Of a stretch of DNA of 64,000 nucleotides, positions 23,341 to 33,354 are shown piece after piece (position 1 is the stretch's first letter; every line of letters starts with the position of its first letter). The notes beneath the pieces were generated by a model. The model searched no databases and had not been told where the DNA came from. It saw only the letters and a list, made by a program, of their open reading frames with translations. The stretch lies in NCBI GenBank assembly GCA_001599595.1, contig BCHH01000005.1:2434678-2498677 (forward strand). The letters run 5' to 3'. Origin of the DNA: Beverwykella pulmonaria (taxonomy: Eukaryota; Ascomycota; Dothideomycetes; Pleosporales; Melanommataceae). Made by a program: the position numbers and the translations under genes.

Positions 23341-24104
23341 TATTAAAGTGATCTGGCTACAAGTTAGGGAAGATTGGTCGGAACAGAATTTGAGGTACAT
23401 AATATAATAAGACACCACCTGCCCCCTCAGGTTCTCTCGTCTACAGCAATTTCTTACTAACCGTCTCTCGCTCAATGCCCATACCATCCGCTATGTACAT
23501 CGTCCGGTTATCACAAACCATGTATTTTGAAGTGGACTTCATTGTTTGTCGGCACAAGCCATAGACATCTACAACATGCTCTCTCACCTCTTTATAGAAA
23601 AGCAGGGACGTCAAGCAGGTTTAGGTTAAGGTAGATGAATTAAGGTTGCTATACTAAGCTCTCTGTCTCTGCCGGCAGTATCTTTACGAACTTCTGCACA
23701 TCTTCCTAGAGACATTTCTGTTCTTCTCTTGGCATGTGAGACTATTAAGTATACTTGTTCAAGTGTAATGAGATCCACAAGCGATTATCGCACTTTCTAC
23801 TTAGTTTTTCCTCCGCGACCTCTTCTTATCGATGCCTCGTTGTTTACAAGCTCTTCTACGCACACTGTCCCCGCTAATCACAATCAAATTTTCTTGCGTT
23901 CGAAGCGGATTCTCTGGTTCCCTGACCCAAACCAAGAGCTCCTTATGATGGTCTAACATCCAAGCAATCTGTCGAGCATAGCAAAGCCGCCTCTGGTAGA
24001 TACAGTACGGCTTTCCACAGCTAGGGCGATCATTTTACCCTCCTCCTGAAATTGCCTGAGTTAGTATTTCTCACCAGGTCCTAGCAGCTCCTTCGAAATG
24101 ATAT
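23341..24104. other. Convergent intergenic region (permease / membrane-tailed kinase)
   Basis: This is an AT-rich 3' flank of two converging genes. A copy of the dispersed repeat core (GGTAGATACAGTACGG) is at 23995-24010, and a weaker similarity on the other strand is at 23658-23673. No gene was recognised. Confidence 0.5.
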
Positions 24105-27100
24105 TCACCAGCGACCATGCAGCAAATCATGTACAATCATATACGAGACATAAAGCCCAATCACACTCCCGCTATAAAAGAGCGCCAAAAAAGTCGTCTG
24201 CAGAAAGCCCCACAGACCTGGCATTTTGGGCACATACACTCTCACAGCAAAAGTTCTGAGCCACGGCGCACGAAGACTACCCAGTACATCCTTTTGGTTG
24301 ACCTCGGTCGTCCATTCCATCGCGAACCAGTCCTCATCGTAGAGGGGGAAGCGGTTTTCAAGCACCTCGGTGTCGATGTTGTCTGTAGAGGGTGGTATGC
24401 ACGAAGTGAGGTCGACGTGGCAGATGTAGTCTTTGCCTTTGTCGAGAAAGCCGACTTCGACTTGGCGCTTGGCTATAAGGCTAACCTTTGGGCGAGTGAG
24501 GGTGAATGATTGGGTGAATTCTTCCTCGAAGACGTGGGAATCCGAGGTCATTTTCCATCCCCGCGGTAGTTTCAGGAGCGGGGTTTGTTCGGAGACAACA
24601 GGGCCCCAGGCGATCTGACTACGGCGGCCGAGGATCTGTTGGTACCAGTCTTCGGTGAAAACTTCCCGAATCTTGTCGGTGTCGAGGTCTGCTCTGGCCT
24701 GGGAGGTTTCGTTGAAAGTCTGGCTCAAAGGGCGTTGGTAGTTCCGGCCAAGCATGTACTTTTTGGTGCTTGCAGCAATATGTTCTGCGAAGCGGATTTC
24801 TTGAAACCTACGGCATATCTCACGTACAACGACTGAAACCGTAGCCGGCCGACAACTCTCTACGTAGGTTCGGAGAATTGTCTGCGGTGTAGATGGGGAC
24901 TGGTGATCTCGGCTCACACGCAGGTATGCTTGTTGGAGATCTTCAGTTAGGGTTTGCTCAACTCGAGCACCAAACTGAAGCAGGAGTAGAAACCGATCAA
25001 GTTTGTCGGATTCATTGAGACGGTCCGTTATCCCAAGCTCGAGTGGCGGATCGTTAGGATGCGCATTCATGATAGGACGCCAAGTAGCGTAGTCTGGTGG
25101 AAGATTACGGACTTCAGCCTTGCCAATAGGTCCGTTGCAGAGCCATGCGAGAGTACATATGTCCACCGGCGGGACGACCTTCAGAGCATCGGATAGAATA
25201 TTCTCACGAGGCGTGACGAACCACCATTCGGCCCTTATCCGGCTGCGGAAGCGCGCTTCGTAGTAAAGCTCAAAGTAGCTGCGCCCAGGATTACCATGTC
25301 GTCGTTGCGCGAGAGTATCTCTCATTTGCTTGGGAAGTCGTCTCGCGTCTTCCTGGCGTCGGGACCCTTCAAATTGAGTCATGCTCAATGAGTTCTCGTC
25401 TGGACTTAGCAGTGTTGACGAGGCGGGACCAGAACCATCGATTTGCAATAGTTGTGCGAGCTCGGCAGGGGCCTCCGGTGCCACTAACACATTGGAAGTT
25501 GCAAATAAGGAACTGCTATGGGCCATTGAGTTGGCAGTGTCAGACTCAGATCGCCACCAATATTGTGCATTATACTCGGCTTTCATGGATGGAGGGAGTG
25601 CATAGTTGACTCTCGTGGTCCAAGTTTGTCTTGCTGCTACGGGTTGTCTTGCGTCCTCATCCATTCGAGAGGCAGTTGTTTCTGTAATGCGTGTGTGTTG
25701 GCGGTTTCCATATATCCACCTTGAAATGGAATCCATGACTGGCTTATAGATGTGCGTTTGAAATAACCAAGAGGTGTTATCGATTAACTCAGCAGTGTCT
25801 TCGGTACGAGTATTGCGTTCACCCTTACGAGACAAATGCTGCCAAGGGGTTGCATCGTTCCTCAGGTCACGCTTTATCAATGTCTTCTCAAGAACGTTCA
25901 GAACACTGCTAACGAGTTGCTGCCTCCTATTGGACAGCAACCCGCCCTCGTCAATGAATTTTTGCAGATCTGCGCATGCGTCTTCCAATTTGGGATTTTG
26001 CGGAGGACTATGACCCCTTAAACAGATCGCACTCCAAACCACCAGACCGTAGACGAAGAGATCGCATTTCCTGAGTCCCTCGAAGTCATGAGCGCCCATT
26101 ATCTCCTCTTTCGGGGGTAACCATGTTTCAGTCCCAAGATATAACTCTTTCACTTCATCAACCAGTGTGCCGTCCTGGGTATTGCCGGCGGACTTGTCGA
26201 GTTCTCCGCGTGCACATCCAAAGTCGCACAGCTTCGCACGCCATCCTCCAGGTCTCTTGAATATTAAGATGTTCTCTGGCTTCAGATCACCGTGTGTGAA
26301 TCTATGTTCATGGAGGCTTTGTAGGCCATTCCCTACATCCAAGCAAAGTCGTCGGATGGTTTCGTACCGTCTTATATCCAGATCCATCAGGTAATTTACA
26401 ATACTCCTCCTCGTAGGTCTAACTATTGCCATCTCATCCGGCTCTACCAACGCACCCGAATGGAGTGTTTCGGCAGTCGAACGCCCTTCTTCTGCTCGAG
26501 ACTCAGGGTATGAGGGCGTTTCAGGTACAAAACGTCGCAAAAATTGACTGAAATTCATGTCCGCTCTCTCAAGAACCAGGAGTGGTGTTTGAAGTGACCC
26601 ACAGCAAGAACTTTGGGGGTTCTCGATGGTGTCGAGGCAGAGACCCCAGCCCATAAGTTGTACGATATTTGGGTGTCCTCGGAACAGATTTGGGGAAAGG
26701 GCAAGGACTTCTGCCTCTGTTGCTCGGAATCTGGCATCGAGCCCATGTTCGCTAAGCTCTACTTTCTGGACTTGGGTAACATGATGGTCATGGCTGTGTA
26801 CGGCGATCGTTTTCCGCTGGTACTGCTTAATAGCAATCAGATGCACAGGCCATTTGTTGGCGATTCTTTTACCAGCCTTCTTGTAACACTCGGCTGATTT
26901 CTCGTTGAGTCCACGGACGTTTCCTTGGCCGCCCTCTCCTAGGGGAGCTGTGAATTCCTCGTGCAAGCGGAAAAATTGCGGACCAGGTACTTCGTTCTCT
27001 TTTAAGGTGTTGAGGAGACGATTGAGGATGGCAACTGGATCGCCACCAGACTCTTGGCGTAGTGTTGTAAGACGAGTGCTTGGAGCTATGGGTGATTTTG

Positions 27101-27191
27101 ATGATGAAGGCGTTGGTGATGGGGATATATCAAGCCATCTCCGGCGTTTGTTGGTTCTCGCATTGGTGCGTGGACGGCGGAGCGAAACCAT
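24105..27191 (-). CDS. Large protein kinase with C-terminal transmembrane segment
   Basis: This is an intronless gene of 1028 residues. The N-terminus is basic (RRPRTNARTNKRRR). The kinase core is intact: Gly loop L-G-E-G-G-Q-G-N-V (84-92), I-A-I-K with Lys122, H-G-D-L-K-P-E-N with Asp302, D-F-G at 323-325, and Y-L-G-T-E-T-W-L-P-P-K-E at the activation-segment end. Between Lys122 and the catalytic loop is a ~100-residue insertion. The long middle (about 430-980) has no domain I can name, apart from a degenerate ankyrin-like L-L-L-Q-F-G-A-R. The last ~45 residues form one hydrophobic helix (FLALFYSGSVIGLYVSYMIV) with a short basic end, as in a tail anchor. It is head to head with the HeLo-like/pseudokinase gene across 558 bp. 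Active Ser/Thr kinase is well supported; membrane attachment is likely; the pathway is inferred from the neighbour only. Confidence 0.85.
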   Translation of the reverse strand: MVSLRRPRTNARTNKRRRWLDISPSPTPSSSKSPIAPSTRLTTLRQESGGDPVAILNRLLNTLKENEVPGPQFFRLHEEFTAPLGEGGQGNVRGLNEKSAECYKKAGKRIANKWPVHLIAIKQYQRKTIAVHSHDHHVTQVQKVELSEHGLDARFRATEAEVLALSPNLFRGHPNIVQLMGWGLCLDTIENPQSSCCGSLQTPLLVLERADMNFSQFLRRFVPETPSYPESRAEEGRSTAETLHSGALVEPDEMAIVRPTRRSIVNYLMDLDIRRYETIRRLCLDVGNGLQSLHEHRFTHGDLKPENILIFKRPGGWRAKLCDFGCARGELDKSAGNTQDGTLVDEVKELYLGTETWLPPKEEIMGAHDFEGLRKCDLFVYGLVVWSAICLRGHSPPQNPKLEDACADLQKFIDEGGLLSNRRQQLVSSVLNVLEKTLIKRDLRNDATPWQHLSRKGERNTRTEDTAELIDNTSWLFQTHIYKPVMDSISRWIYGNRQHTRITETTASRMDEDARQPVAARQTWTTRVNYALPPSMKAEYNAQYWWRSESDTANSMAHSSSLFATSNVLVAPEAPAELAQLLQIDGSGPASSTLLSPDENSLSMTQFEGSRRQEDARRLPKQMRDTLAQRRHGNPGRSYFELYYEARFRSRIRAEWWFVTPRENILSDALKVVPPVDICTLAWLCNGPIGKAEVRNLPPDYATWRPIMNAHPNDPPLELGITDRLNESDKLDRFLLLLQFGARVEQTLTEDLQQAYLRVSRDHQSPSTPQTILRTYVESCRPATVSVVVREICRRFQEIRFAEHIAASTKKYMLGRNYQRPLSQTFNETSQARADLDTDKIREVFTEDWYQQILGRRSQIAWGPVVSEQTPLLKLPRGWKMTSDSHVFEEEFTQSFTLTRPKVSLIAKRQVEVGFLDKGKDYICHVDLTSCIPPSTDNIDTEVLENRFPLYDEDWFAMEWTTEVNQKDVLGSLRAPWLRTFAVRVYVPKMPGLWGFLQTTFLALFYSGSVIGLYVSYMIVHDLLHGRW

Positions 27192-27749
27192 GGATCAACT
27201 TTAGTGAAGCTATCGATGCATCTCAGAAAAATTACTGGTTCCTCCTAAAGGGTATGACGATGATGATTGCTTGAAGTCCGGCAGTTGTTGTGATGATAGA
27301 AGTCGGGAGGGCACATGAAGTCGAAGCCTCGTTCAGCCTCTCACACCCTTGCTAGCTTCTGTTGTAGATCGGTCTGAAGCTTTTTGGCCCCCACACCCAC
27401 ATCAACTGCGTGATGACTGAGCGGATACGGACGAGGTCGTTTGTCATGCGCAATATCGATAAGTAATTCCAGCACGAAGCCAAAAGGATCAAGCCAGCAA
27501 GCCCCACTGTATCTGCCATGGGTGGGTTTGCTGTCCTTGAAAGCATCGAAGGAACTCTTCACTAACTACTGGCTCCTTCGTACGTGCATCAGCCCCCGCA
27601 GCTGTGTCTCCTCAATCAAAAAATTACATCATATTTATCTACAAGTACGCTTCAGCCTGGGACAGGAACGTTGACCCTTTCGCGGGCCCTCCATTCATTG
27701 AAGGTTACAAGAGTCGCATATAAGCAATCGAATCCTAGACGTCGACGCA
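27192..27749. promoter_or_regulatory. Shared promoter of the kinase and the HeLo-like/pseudokinase gene
   Basis: A 558-bp spacer separates two outward-facing ATGs. It contains a copy of the dispersed-repeat core (complement of GGCAGATACAGTGGGG) at 27502-27517. The shared spacer makes coordinated expression possible; no specific site was recognised. Confidence 0.45.
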
Positions 27750-29600
27750 ATGGACGGAGCAAGTCTCGGCTTCGCAGTTTTCTCCTCATTCAAAGATGCC
27801 TATCTCACGGCGAAATTCATCCGGAACACCGCACACTCCATGAAGCATTTCCGCGGCGAGCAATCAAGCCTCGTCGCCCACCTGAATGTCCAGATCATAC
27901 GACTCAAGAATTTCTCTCGGCTCTTCCGGGGCGTCAACGGAAATGACGTGGACATGAGCCTACTAGAGGCGGTACCGGAGGTATACTGGATCTCTCTTTC
28001 TCTTCGATGTTCGATGTGCGGTTGCTGATGTGGATGCAGCAATATCTCAAGACGGTTCACACGGTCCTCGAGGAACTCCAACAGGTCTTGGGAGCATACG
28101 CAAAACTTGCGGCCTCCTTAGACGAAGACTACAAGAAATACTCGCCTGCAAGTCCCTACTTTAGCCTTGATACCTCGAAGCCTGTCTTCCAGATTGATGA
28201 CATACCCGCTGCAAATGAAGGTATAGAAGTTAACGACACCGATAATTCTGAGACTGATGGGAGTGCGGTTGTGAAAAAGAACAAAAGATGGTCTCTCTTC
28301 GGCATGGGTTCTAGTTCGGGTACTTCAAAGAGCAAGGAGTCATCACTAAGAGCGCGAATTTCTATGAAGAAGCTTCCACCAGGCGTTCAGTGGCTCTTTA
28401 CGAAAGACAGGCTTGAGGAAACACTCGAACGGTTCAAAGAGTGGAACGATGACCTCCAGCATCTGATCGGACCTCTTCTTTCTGGCTTCGGCTTCTACGA
28501 GAACAAGAATTTGCTGGGAAGGTTGCAGCCCGATGGACAAACGAACATTTTCCAGGGCCACATTGAACTGAACAGTCTGGCAGATAGCCAAAACGGTGAC
28601 AGCGCCGCCGAAAGCTCCAGTGGTAAGACTAAACCGGCTGCCTTTCCTGTTCTACGCTGACCTCGAAGATAACCTCATCCCATGGACTGAAGCCCAATCG
28701 CGGATATCCTCACCCCGAATTCTAGTAGAGTATAAGCAGATCGGCAGCGATCACGATACCGGCGACGGCAATCTGAGCGTTCCCATAAAGGAATTGTATG
28801 CACCGCAGCTTGCTCGATTTTTAAAGGCCGCAGGACGCCATCACTTCCAAACTCTGCCGTTTAACGCATACGCATGGAACCCCGAGCACATCCAGTACGC
28901 CTTCCTCTTCGACTATCCCCCCGAAACCGGTGCCTCGCCCCCGAAAAGCCTCTACGAATTTATCACGTCTAGCAACACGGAGCCAAGATTCAAACTCGAG
29001 CTCCGACAGCGCTTCCACGTCGCTCAAACGCTGGCCCGCGCCATCGGGGCCTTTCATTCTGATGGCTGGCTACACAAGAGCATTCGCGCCCACGCACTCA
29101 AGTTCTTCTTCACTGCAGATGACCTGTCCTGCGACTTTGGCAACCCATATTTGACTGACTTTGAGTTCTCCCGCCCTGAAGGCGGAATTACGCGGCTTGC
29201 TGCGCGGGCCGTTGATACTGACCACGATGTATACCGGCATCCGGATCGGTACGGCCTGCCCACGGCTAGTTTTAGGAAGATTCACGACATCTACTCTCTA
29301 GGCGTTGTACTCCTTGAAATTGGCCTTTGGCAGACGGCCAGACAGATGCATGACGATATTGTCGAGTATGATCTCAAGGGCAATGCGCCGCCGGGAGGTG
29401 TCCCGGCGAAAATGATAAAAGAGGCATATTTACAGGATGCGAGGGATAGGTTGGCACATCGGATGGGGTCGCATTATCAGGAGGCGGTTTTGAGCTGTCT
29501 GGATGGGGATTGGGATGAGTTTGTTGGAGGACGAGAGTTTGCGAGCGAGTTCCAGAAGAGGGTTGTGGAGAAGGTAGATATCAGGGCGTTTATTGGGTAG
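27750..29600 (+). CDS. HeLo-like (prion-inhibition and propagation) protein fused to a pseudokinase
   Basis: Three exons (27750-27980, 28040-28622, 28669-29600; introns of 59 and 46 bp) give 581 residues. The second intron has a GTAAGA donor and a CTGAC branch point close to its AAG acceptor, and is needed to join two frames. Residues 1-~120 fit the helical HeLo-type domain: G-F-A-V-F-S-S-F-K-D-A-Y near the start, then amphipathic helices with R-L-K-N-F and Y-A-K-L-A-A. A Ser/Lys-rich linker follows. The C-terminal half is kinase-shaped but degenerate: L-V-E-Y-K in the beta-3 place, L-H-K-S-I-R-A-H-A-L where H-R-D-L-K-P-E-N is expected (catalytic Asp replaced by Ser), D-F-E instead of D-F-G, then H-D-I-Y-S-L-G-V-V-L-L-E-I-G. 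HeLo proteins are membrane-targeting executors of fungal cell death; that activity is untested for this one. There is no prion-forming repeat at either end. Confidence 0.82.
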
Positions 29601-31563
29601 AACTACTGCTCGACCCATAGCAGAAAGATCAAGAAGGAGACGAATAAAAAGCTATAGTGGGAGAAAGAGAAGCTTATTGTTCCTAGTCCTTGAAATAAAC
29701 CACTGACACTACTTTGATCCACATATGTATCGGTACATGTCCACTTAAGTTTTTTTTTAGCATCTACCAGAATAAAATTCACGCAACGAATATTCACTTT
29801 CATAATCAGATGCCCTGAATTTCCACATGTCTTCCTCGCAGGTGTAAGCCTCATGTTGAAGGAGAATTACATTTCGCAGCGCCCCTCCCAAACGCCACCC
29901 GACTCGAACCATCTGCAACTCGCACGAGTCCATCCACACGCACCCTCTACACCTCCATACAGTTTCACACTCTACTCGATACCCGAATCGCTCTCCGAAC
30001 ATACACGTCCTAAGCCGTTAGAAAATCATCGGAGGGAGCCCCGCATCGGGTAAGCACTCCGGAGTCCGACATGCGTGCCGCATCGGAAAACCGCCCCTCA
30101 TACAAAGTAACTTTGTAGTACTACATGCAGCTACGTGGAAATAAAAGTGAGCCATGGATATCGGAAACGAGTACGGGGCGATACATGTGTGGGTGAGTTG
30201 GGGCCGGGGTGGGTTGGTTCCCACTTGGATGCTGTAACACTGTTAACTGTTAGATCTAAATTGTTTACTAATGTAAGAACGATGGTAGGACCGGGAGACG
30301 CTGGAAATAGCTAAATTGCTAACGAGAGATATGAGCGTAGATAAACTTTGTTTCAGATTAAGAGATGAGTGAAGCTAATGCACGTGGATAACAAAAACAG
30401 CAATACCCCTCTCTCGTGCAGTAACGAAAGTGAGATGGCTTAGACAGAGGTCCGTGGAAGTTATCGATGCCAAGTATGTGAAGGAGAGCAGGGAGGTGAA
30501 CGTGAACAGCGTAACCTGAAGTAGTTCGTTATTGAGAGAAAAAAAAATTGTCAAGCAAGGAGTTGATCACAGGTACTTGGGCGGATTGAGACACCCATTC
30601 AAGATGCAATAGTCATAGAGTTGTATTCATCACTATCCCACCACTTTCAAGCGGAGCACGAACTGATCATACTCAACGCAAATTTCCTCCCATATACACG
30701 CGTGCTCGTACCTCACAATCCTATCCTCTATGTCTTCCAAGATCATGCCAAAGCAAAGCCAAGCGAATGTACGTCCTTGCAAAGGAGTGTCCCAGGTCTT
30801 GCCCAGATCAGATCATAACAAGCGTACAGAGAGAGAGCGCGTTCTCATTCATAAATGCCAGCCAAGATTTTCAAAAATCTCCGCTGATCGTCGTAAATCG
30901 TGAGCGAGTGAGTGCGCAAGTTTCGTGCCACATAACGAGCGTAGACAGCATGAGAAGGGGTAGAAAACGACTTGCGCGTGGAGGTAATGGAAATGCAAGA
31001 CTAGAGAACGATGAGAAAATGGCACCCAAGCTCGGAATCATCATATCCGCGCCAATATTGGGTTTCAAAGTATATAGGGTAAAACAACACGTCTGGAAGG
31101 AATTGAAATTGGAAAGGAGAAGAGGAATGATATATCATTTACAAAGAATCATCGTACTCCAAGGACGAAGAGTCAAGTCTATCGTCCGCAGAGGCGGTAA
31201 TTCGGGTATTGGTGGTTTGTTGGTAGTAATCGGTCGAAGTGGCAATATTCTGTAGACTTTTAGGGTCTTAGGACACCAAGTCCAGGCTGCAACATCATGC
31301 GATAGAGTTTCGAGAACTTCTAGAATAGGTGTTGAGAGACATGTCTACAGCCCCCTCCCATGAATGAGTAGCGCCGTCAGTGCGTCTTCCATACAAGTCT
31401 TCAGGCTTCCATACAAATTCTGTCAGTGCGGTGACGCGCGCTACTCATTCATTCATGGGGAGGGGGCTGTAGCATATTCACATGTGTCAAGGAATCCTCC
31501 TGCTGATGACCCAATAAATAGTATAAGACCCTCAAGACGCACATTAGTACACGCTTCACATGA
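29601..31563. other. Convergent gene-free region with a foldback near its right end
   Basis: These 2 kb have no recognisable gene and are AT-rich at 30240-30560. The only structured element is the 128-bp inverted repeat at 31345-31472. Confidence 0.5.
31345..31472. repeat. Imperfect 128-bp foldback (inverted repeat with nested direct repeats)
   Basis: The left arm begins CTACAGCCCCCTCCCATGAA at 31345 and ends in GAGTAGCGC at 31374. The right arm, at about 31438-31472, is its reverse complement except for a duplicated ATTC and one extra G. The ~63-bp spacer itself holds two copies of GTCAGTGCG and two of CTTCCATACAA. It may be a small MITE-like element or a transcribed hairpin; no clear target-site duplication is seen. 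It lies ~92 bp past the stop of the J-protein gene. Confidence 0.75.
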
Positions 31564-33354
31564 CTAGTAAACAGACGTGGCATGTCTGCTCAACGTCGGT
31601 TTCGGCGCATACTCTCGGTCTTGGTCAAGTGAGTCACGTCCCCTACTCCACCTGATATCATCAGGTCCATACCTTTTACGGTAGGATATTGACTCGGGAC
31701 TGAAGCTGGTTTGGCGTCGAGCACTTTCTCGCTTGGGTATTTCTCCATAGAGTGCCGGTCGTGATCGACCGCGGTCGTCAACGTTCATGGTCGCGGAGCG
31801 TCCGAGAGTGGGGATAACTAGCTTTGGAGCCGAGGGTTGGTATGAGCTGGTTTCAGATGGCCTATTGGCTCCCATTGGAGGTCGGGCGAGTGGCGATGGA
31901 GAGCGGGTGCGGTGGCGGCCAGGTTCCATGAGGACTGTGCGGTGGCCATTCGCCACACCTACATCGTCCGCACCCAGTCGCACGCCGCCTCCAGGGGTGG
32001 AGTAGAAGTATTTCTTAGTGGAAGTTGGCTGTGGCGGTGGTACGGTGGGATACGTAGTCTCTGGGCTGCGCGATATGGGTTCGTGGTGGGCTAGCTTTTC
32101 TGAGCTGCGGAGGGACGAACGGGGAACTGCGGTCTCCTTCCTGCGGGATGAAGAATGGGAGACAGAGGGCATTGTCTCAGAGCGACGGAAGACGGGCGAA
32201 GGGGAGGATTCTGTGCGATGATACTCCCGAGGTGCCTCTGTATAGGCTCGTTGTACCGTGATGCGTGTTGGTGGCACATGAATATCCGCCGGTGATGAGC
32301 TCGAGTGCTTGAAGGTTGGCGGCTTTCTGTCGTTTTCTTCCCATTCCACAATCTCGGGGAAAGCCTTGCGGTCTCGGTCGCGACCGCTCTCCTTAGGGCG
32401 CGCGGATGACCTGCGCACTGCGTCAGGGCGGTCTCGGCGAGAAGAGCGGTCGTAGGGCTCTGTTGGGCGGACGTCTCGCGAGGAGGTGGTCCTACTGGGC
32501 GACGATCGAGGATCAATGACTTCGCCAGTTTTGGTACGATGTATGTGGCGTAGAGCATCGTTCTCCTGCTCGCTCTGCTTGCGCTGGCGGTCGAATCGAG
32601 GTTCTTCGGAGGAGCGTCGGTCGTCTGCTTTCCGTCGGGCTTCGGCAGCGGCCTTCTTTGCCTCCTCTTCGTCCTGCATTCTGCGAGCGTCATCGCTGCG
32701 TCTCCGGAAACCTGCCTCGTAGCGAGCCTTCTCGTCGTTGGACGAGATCTCGTCTTCGATGTGGACGAACTTGCCTGAGCGATCTCTGCGCTCTTCCCTA
32801 TCGCGGGTCTTCTTGTGGTCCGACCTAGTGCGATCCGCGGAGACTCTCACTCTGACGGTCGGCTCCTTCTCTGGGCGTGATGTGCGGGTTGAACTGTGTT
32901 TGGAGGGGTATGCGTCGTACGTGTCGTACTTTCGTGCTCGCTCATCGTACAATCGGTCCTCGTCGTACGCGCGAGACTTCTTCCGCTCTTCGTAGCGACT
33001 CGGTCCGTTGGCACTGAATGTGGCTCCAGCGGGTGCGGCGGTGCGTACTTCGTAGCGGCCGCTGGTCTTGACCTCGACGTGCGGTGCGGTCCTGCTGAGT
33101 TTCTCCCTCCGCAGGAGATCTAACCTTACTTCAGCATCATACTGCCCCCGCTTTACCTCGTCGCCAATCAGCTCATAGGCCTGCTGTATCTTGTGGAACT
33201 CCTCCTGTTTCTGCTGCTTCAGCGACTCGTCCGTGACCTTGTCGGGATGGCACTTGAGGGCCAGTTTCCGGTATGTGGTTTTGATGGTGCCTGCATCTAC
33301 GTCCTTGCTCAAACCCAGGGCTTTGTAGGGGTCGGGAGGGAGCGTTGAAGCCAT
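31564..33354 (-). CDS. J-domain (Hsp40) protein with long charged tail
   Basis: This is an intronless gene of 596 residues. The J domain occupies residues ~8-72: P-Y-K-A-L-G-L, then the intact H-P-D loop in L-K-C-H-P-D-K-V, and helix IV (A-Y-E-L-I-G-D-E). It should therefore stimulate the ATPase of an Hsp70 partner. The remaining ~500 residues are disordered and dominated by Arg, Ser, Asp and Pro (many RR, DR, SS and RSSR stretches), with no Gly/Phe region or zinc finger, so it is a class C (type III) J protein. Arg/Ser/Asp-rich tails of this kind occur in nuclear J proteins, but localisation is not shown here. The region upstream of the start is purine-rich on the plus strand (pyrimidine-rich for this gene), as in many fungal leaders. 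Confidence 0.88.
   Translation of the reverse strand: MASTLPPDPYKALGLSKDVDAGTIKTTYRKLALKCHPDKVTDESLKQQKQEEFHKIQQAYELIGDEVKRGQYDAEVRLDLLRREKLSRTAPHVEVKTSGRYEVRTAAPAGATFSANGPSRYEERKKSRAYDEDRLYDERARKYDTYDAYPSKHSSTRTSRPEKEPTVRVRVSADRTRSDHKKTRDREERRDRSGKFVHIEDEISSNDEKARYEAGFRRRSDDARRMQDEEEAKKAAAEARRKADDRRSSEEPRFDRQRKQSEQENDALRHIHRTKTGEVIDPRSSPSRTTSSRDVRPTEPYDRSSRRDRPDAVRRSSARPKESGRDRDRKAFPEIVEWEENDRKPPTFKHSSSSPADIHVPPTRITVQRAYTEAPREYHRTESSPSPVFRRSETMPSVSHSSSRRKETAVPRSSLRSSEKLAHHEPISRSPETTYPTVPPPQPTSTKKYFYSTPGGGVRLGADDVGVANGHRTVLMEPGRHRTRSPSPLARPPMGANRPSETSSYQPSAPKLVIPTLGRSATMNVDDRGRSRPALYGEIPKRESARRQTSFSPESISYRKRYGPDDIRWSRGRDSLDQDREYAPKPTLSRHATSVY

Noticed and set aside
28007..28660. HeLo-like gene ending at 28660 as a separate protein
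   Set aside because: A 46-bp intron with proper donor, branch point and acceptor joins it in phase to the pseudokinase part.
29890..29915. tRNA-like B box (GGTTCGAGTC on the minus strand)
   Set aside because: The flanking bases do not form a T-arm stem and no A box or acceptor stem is present.
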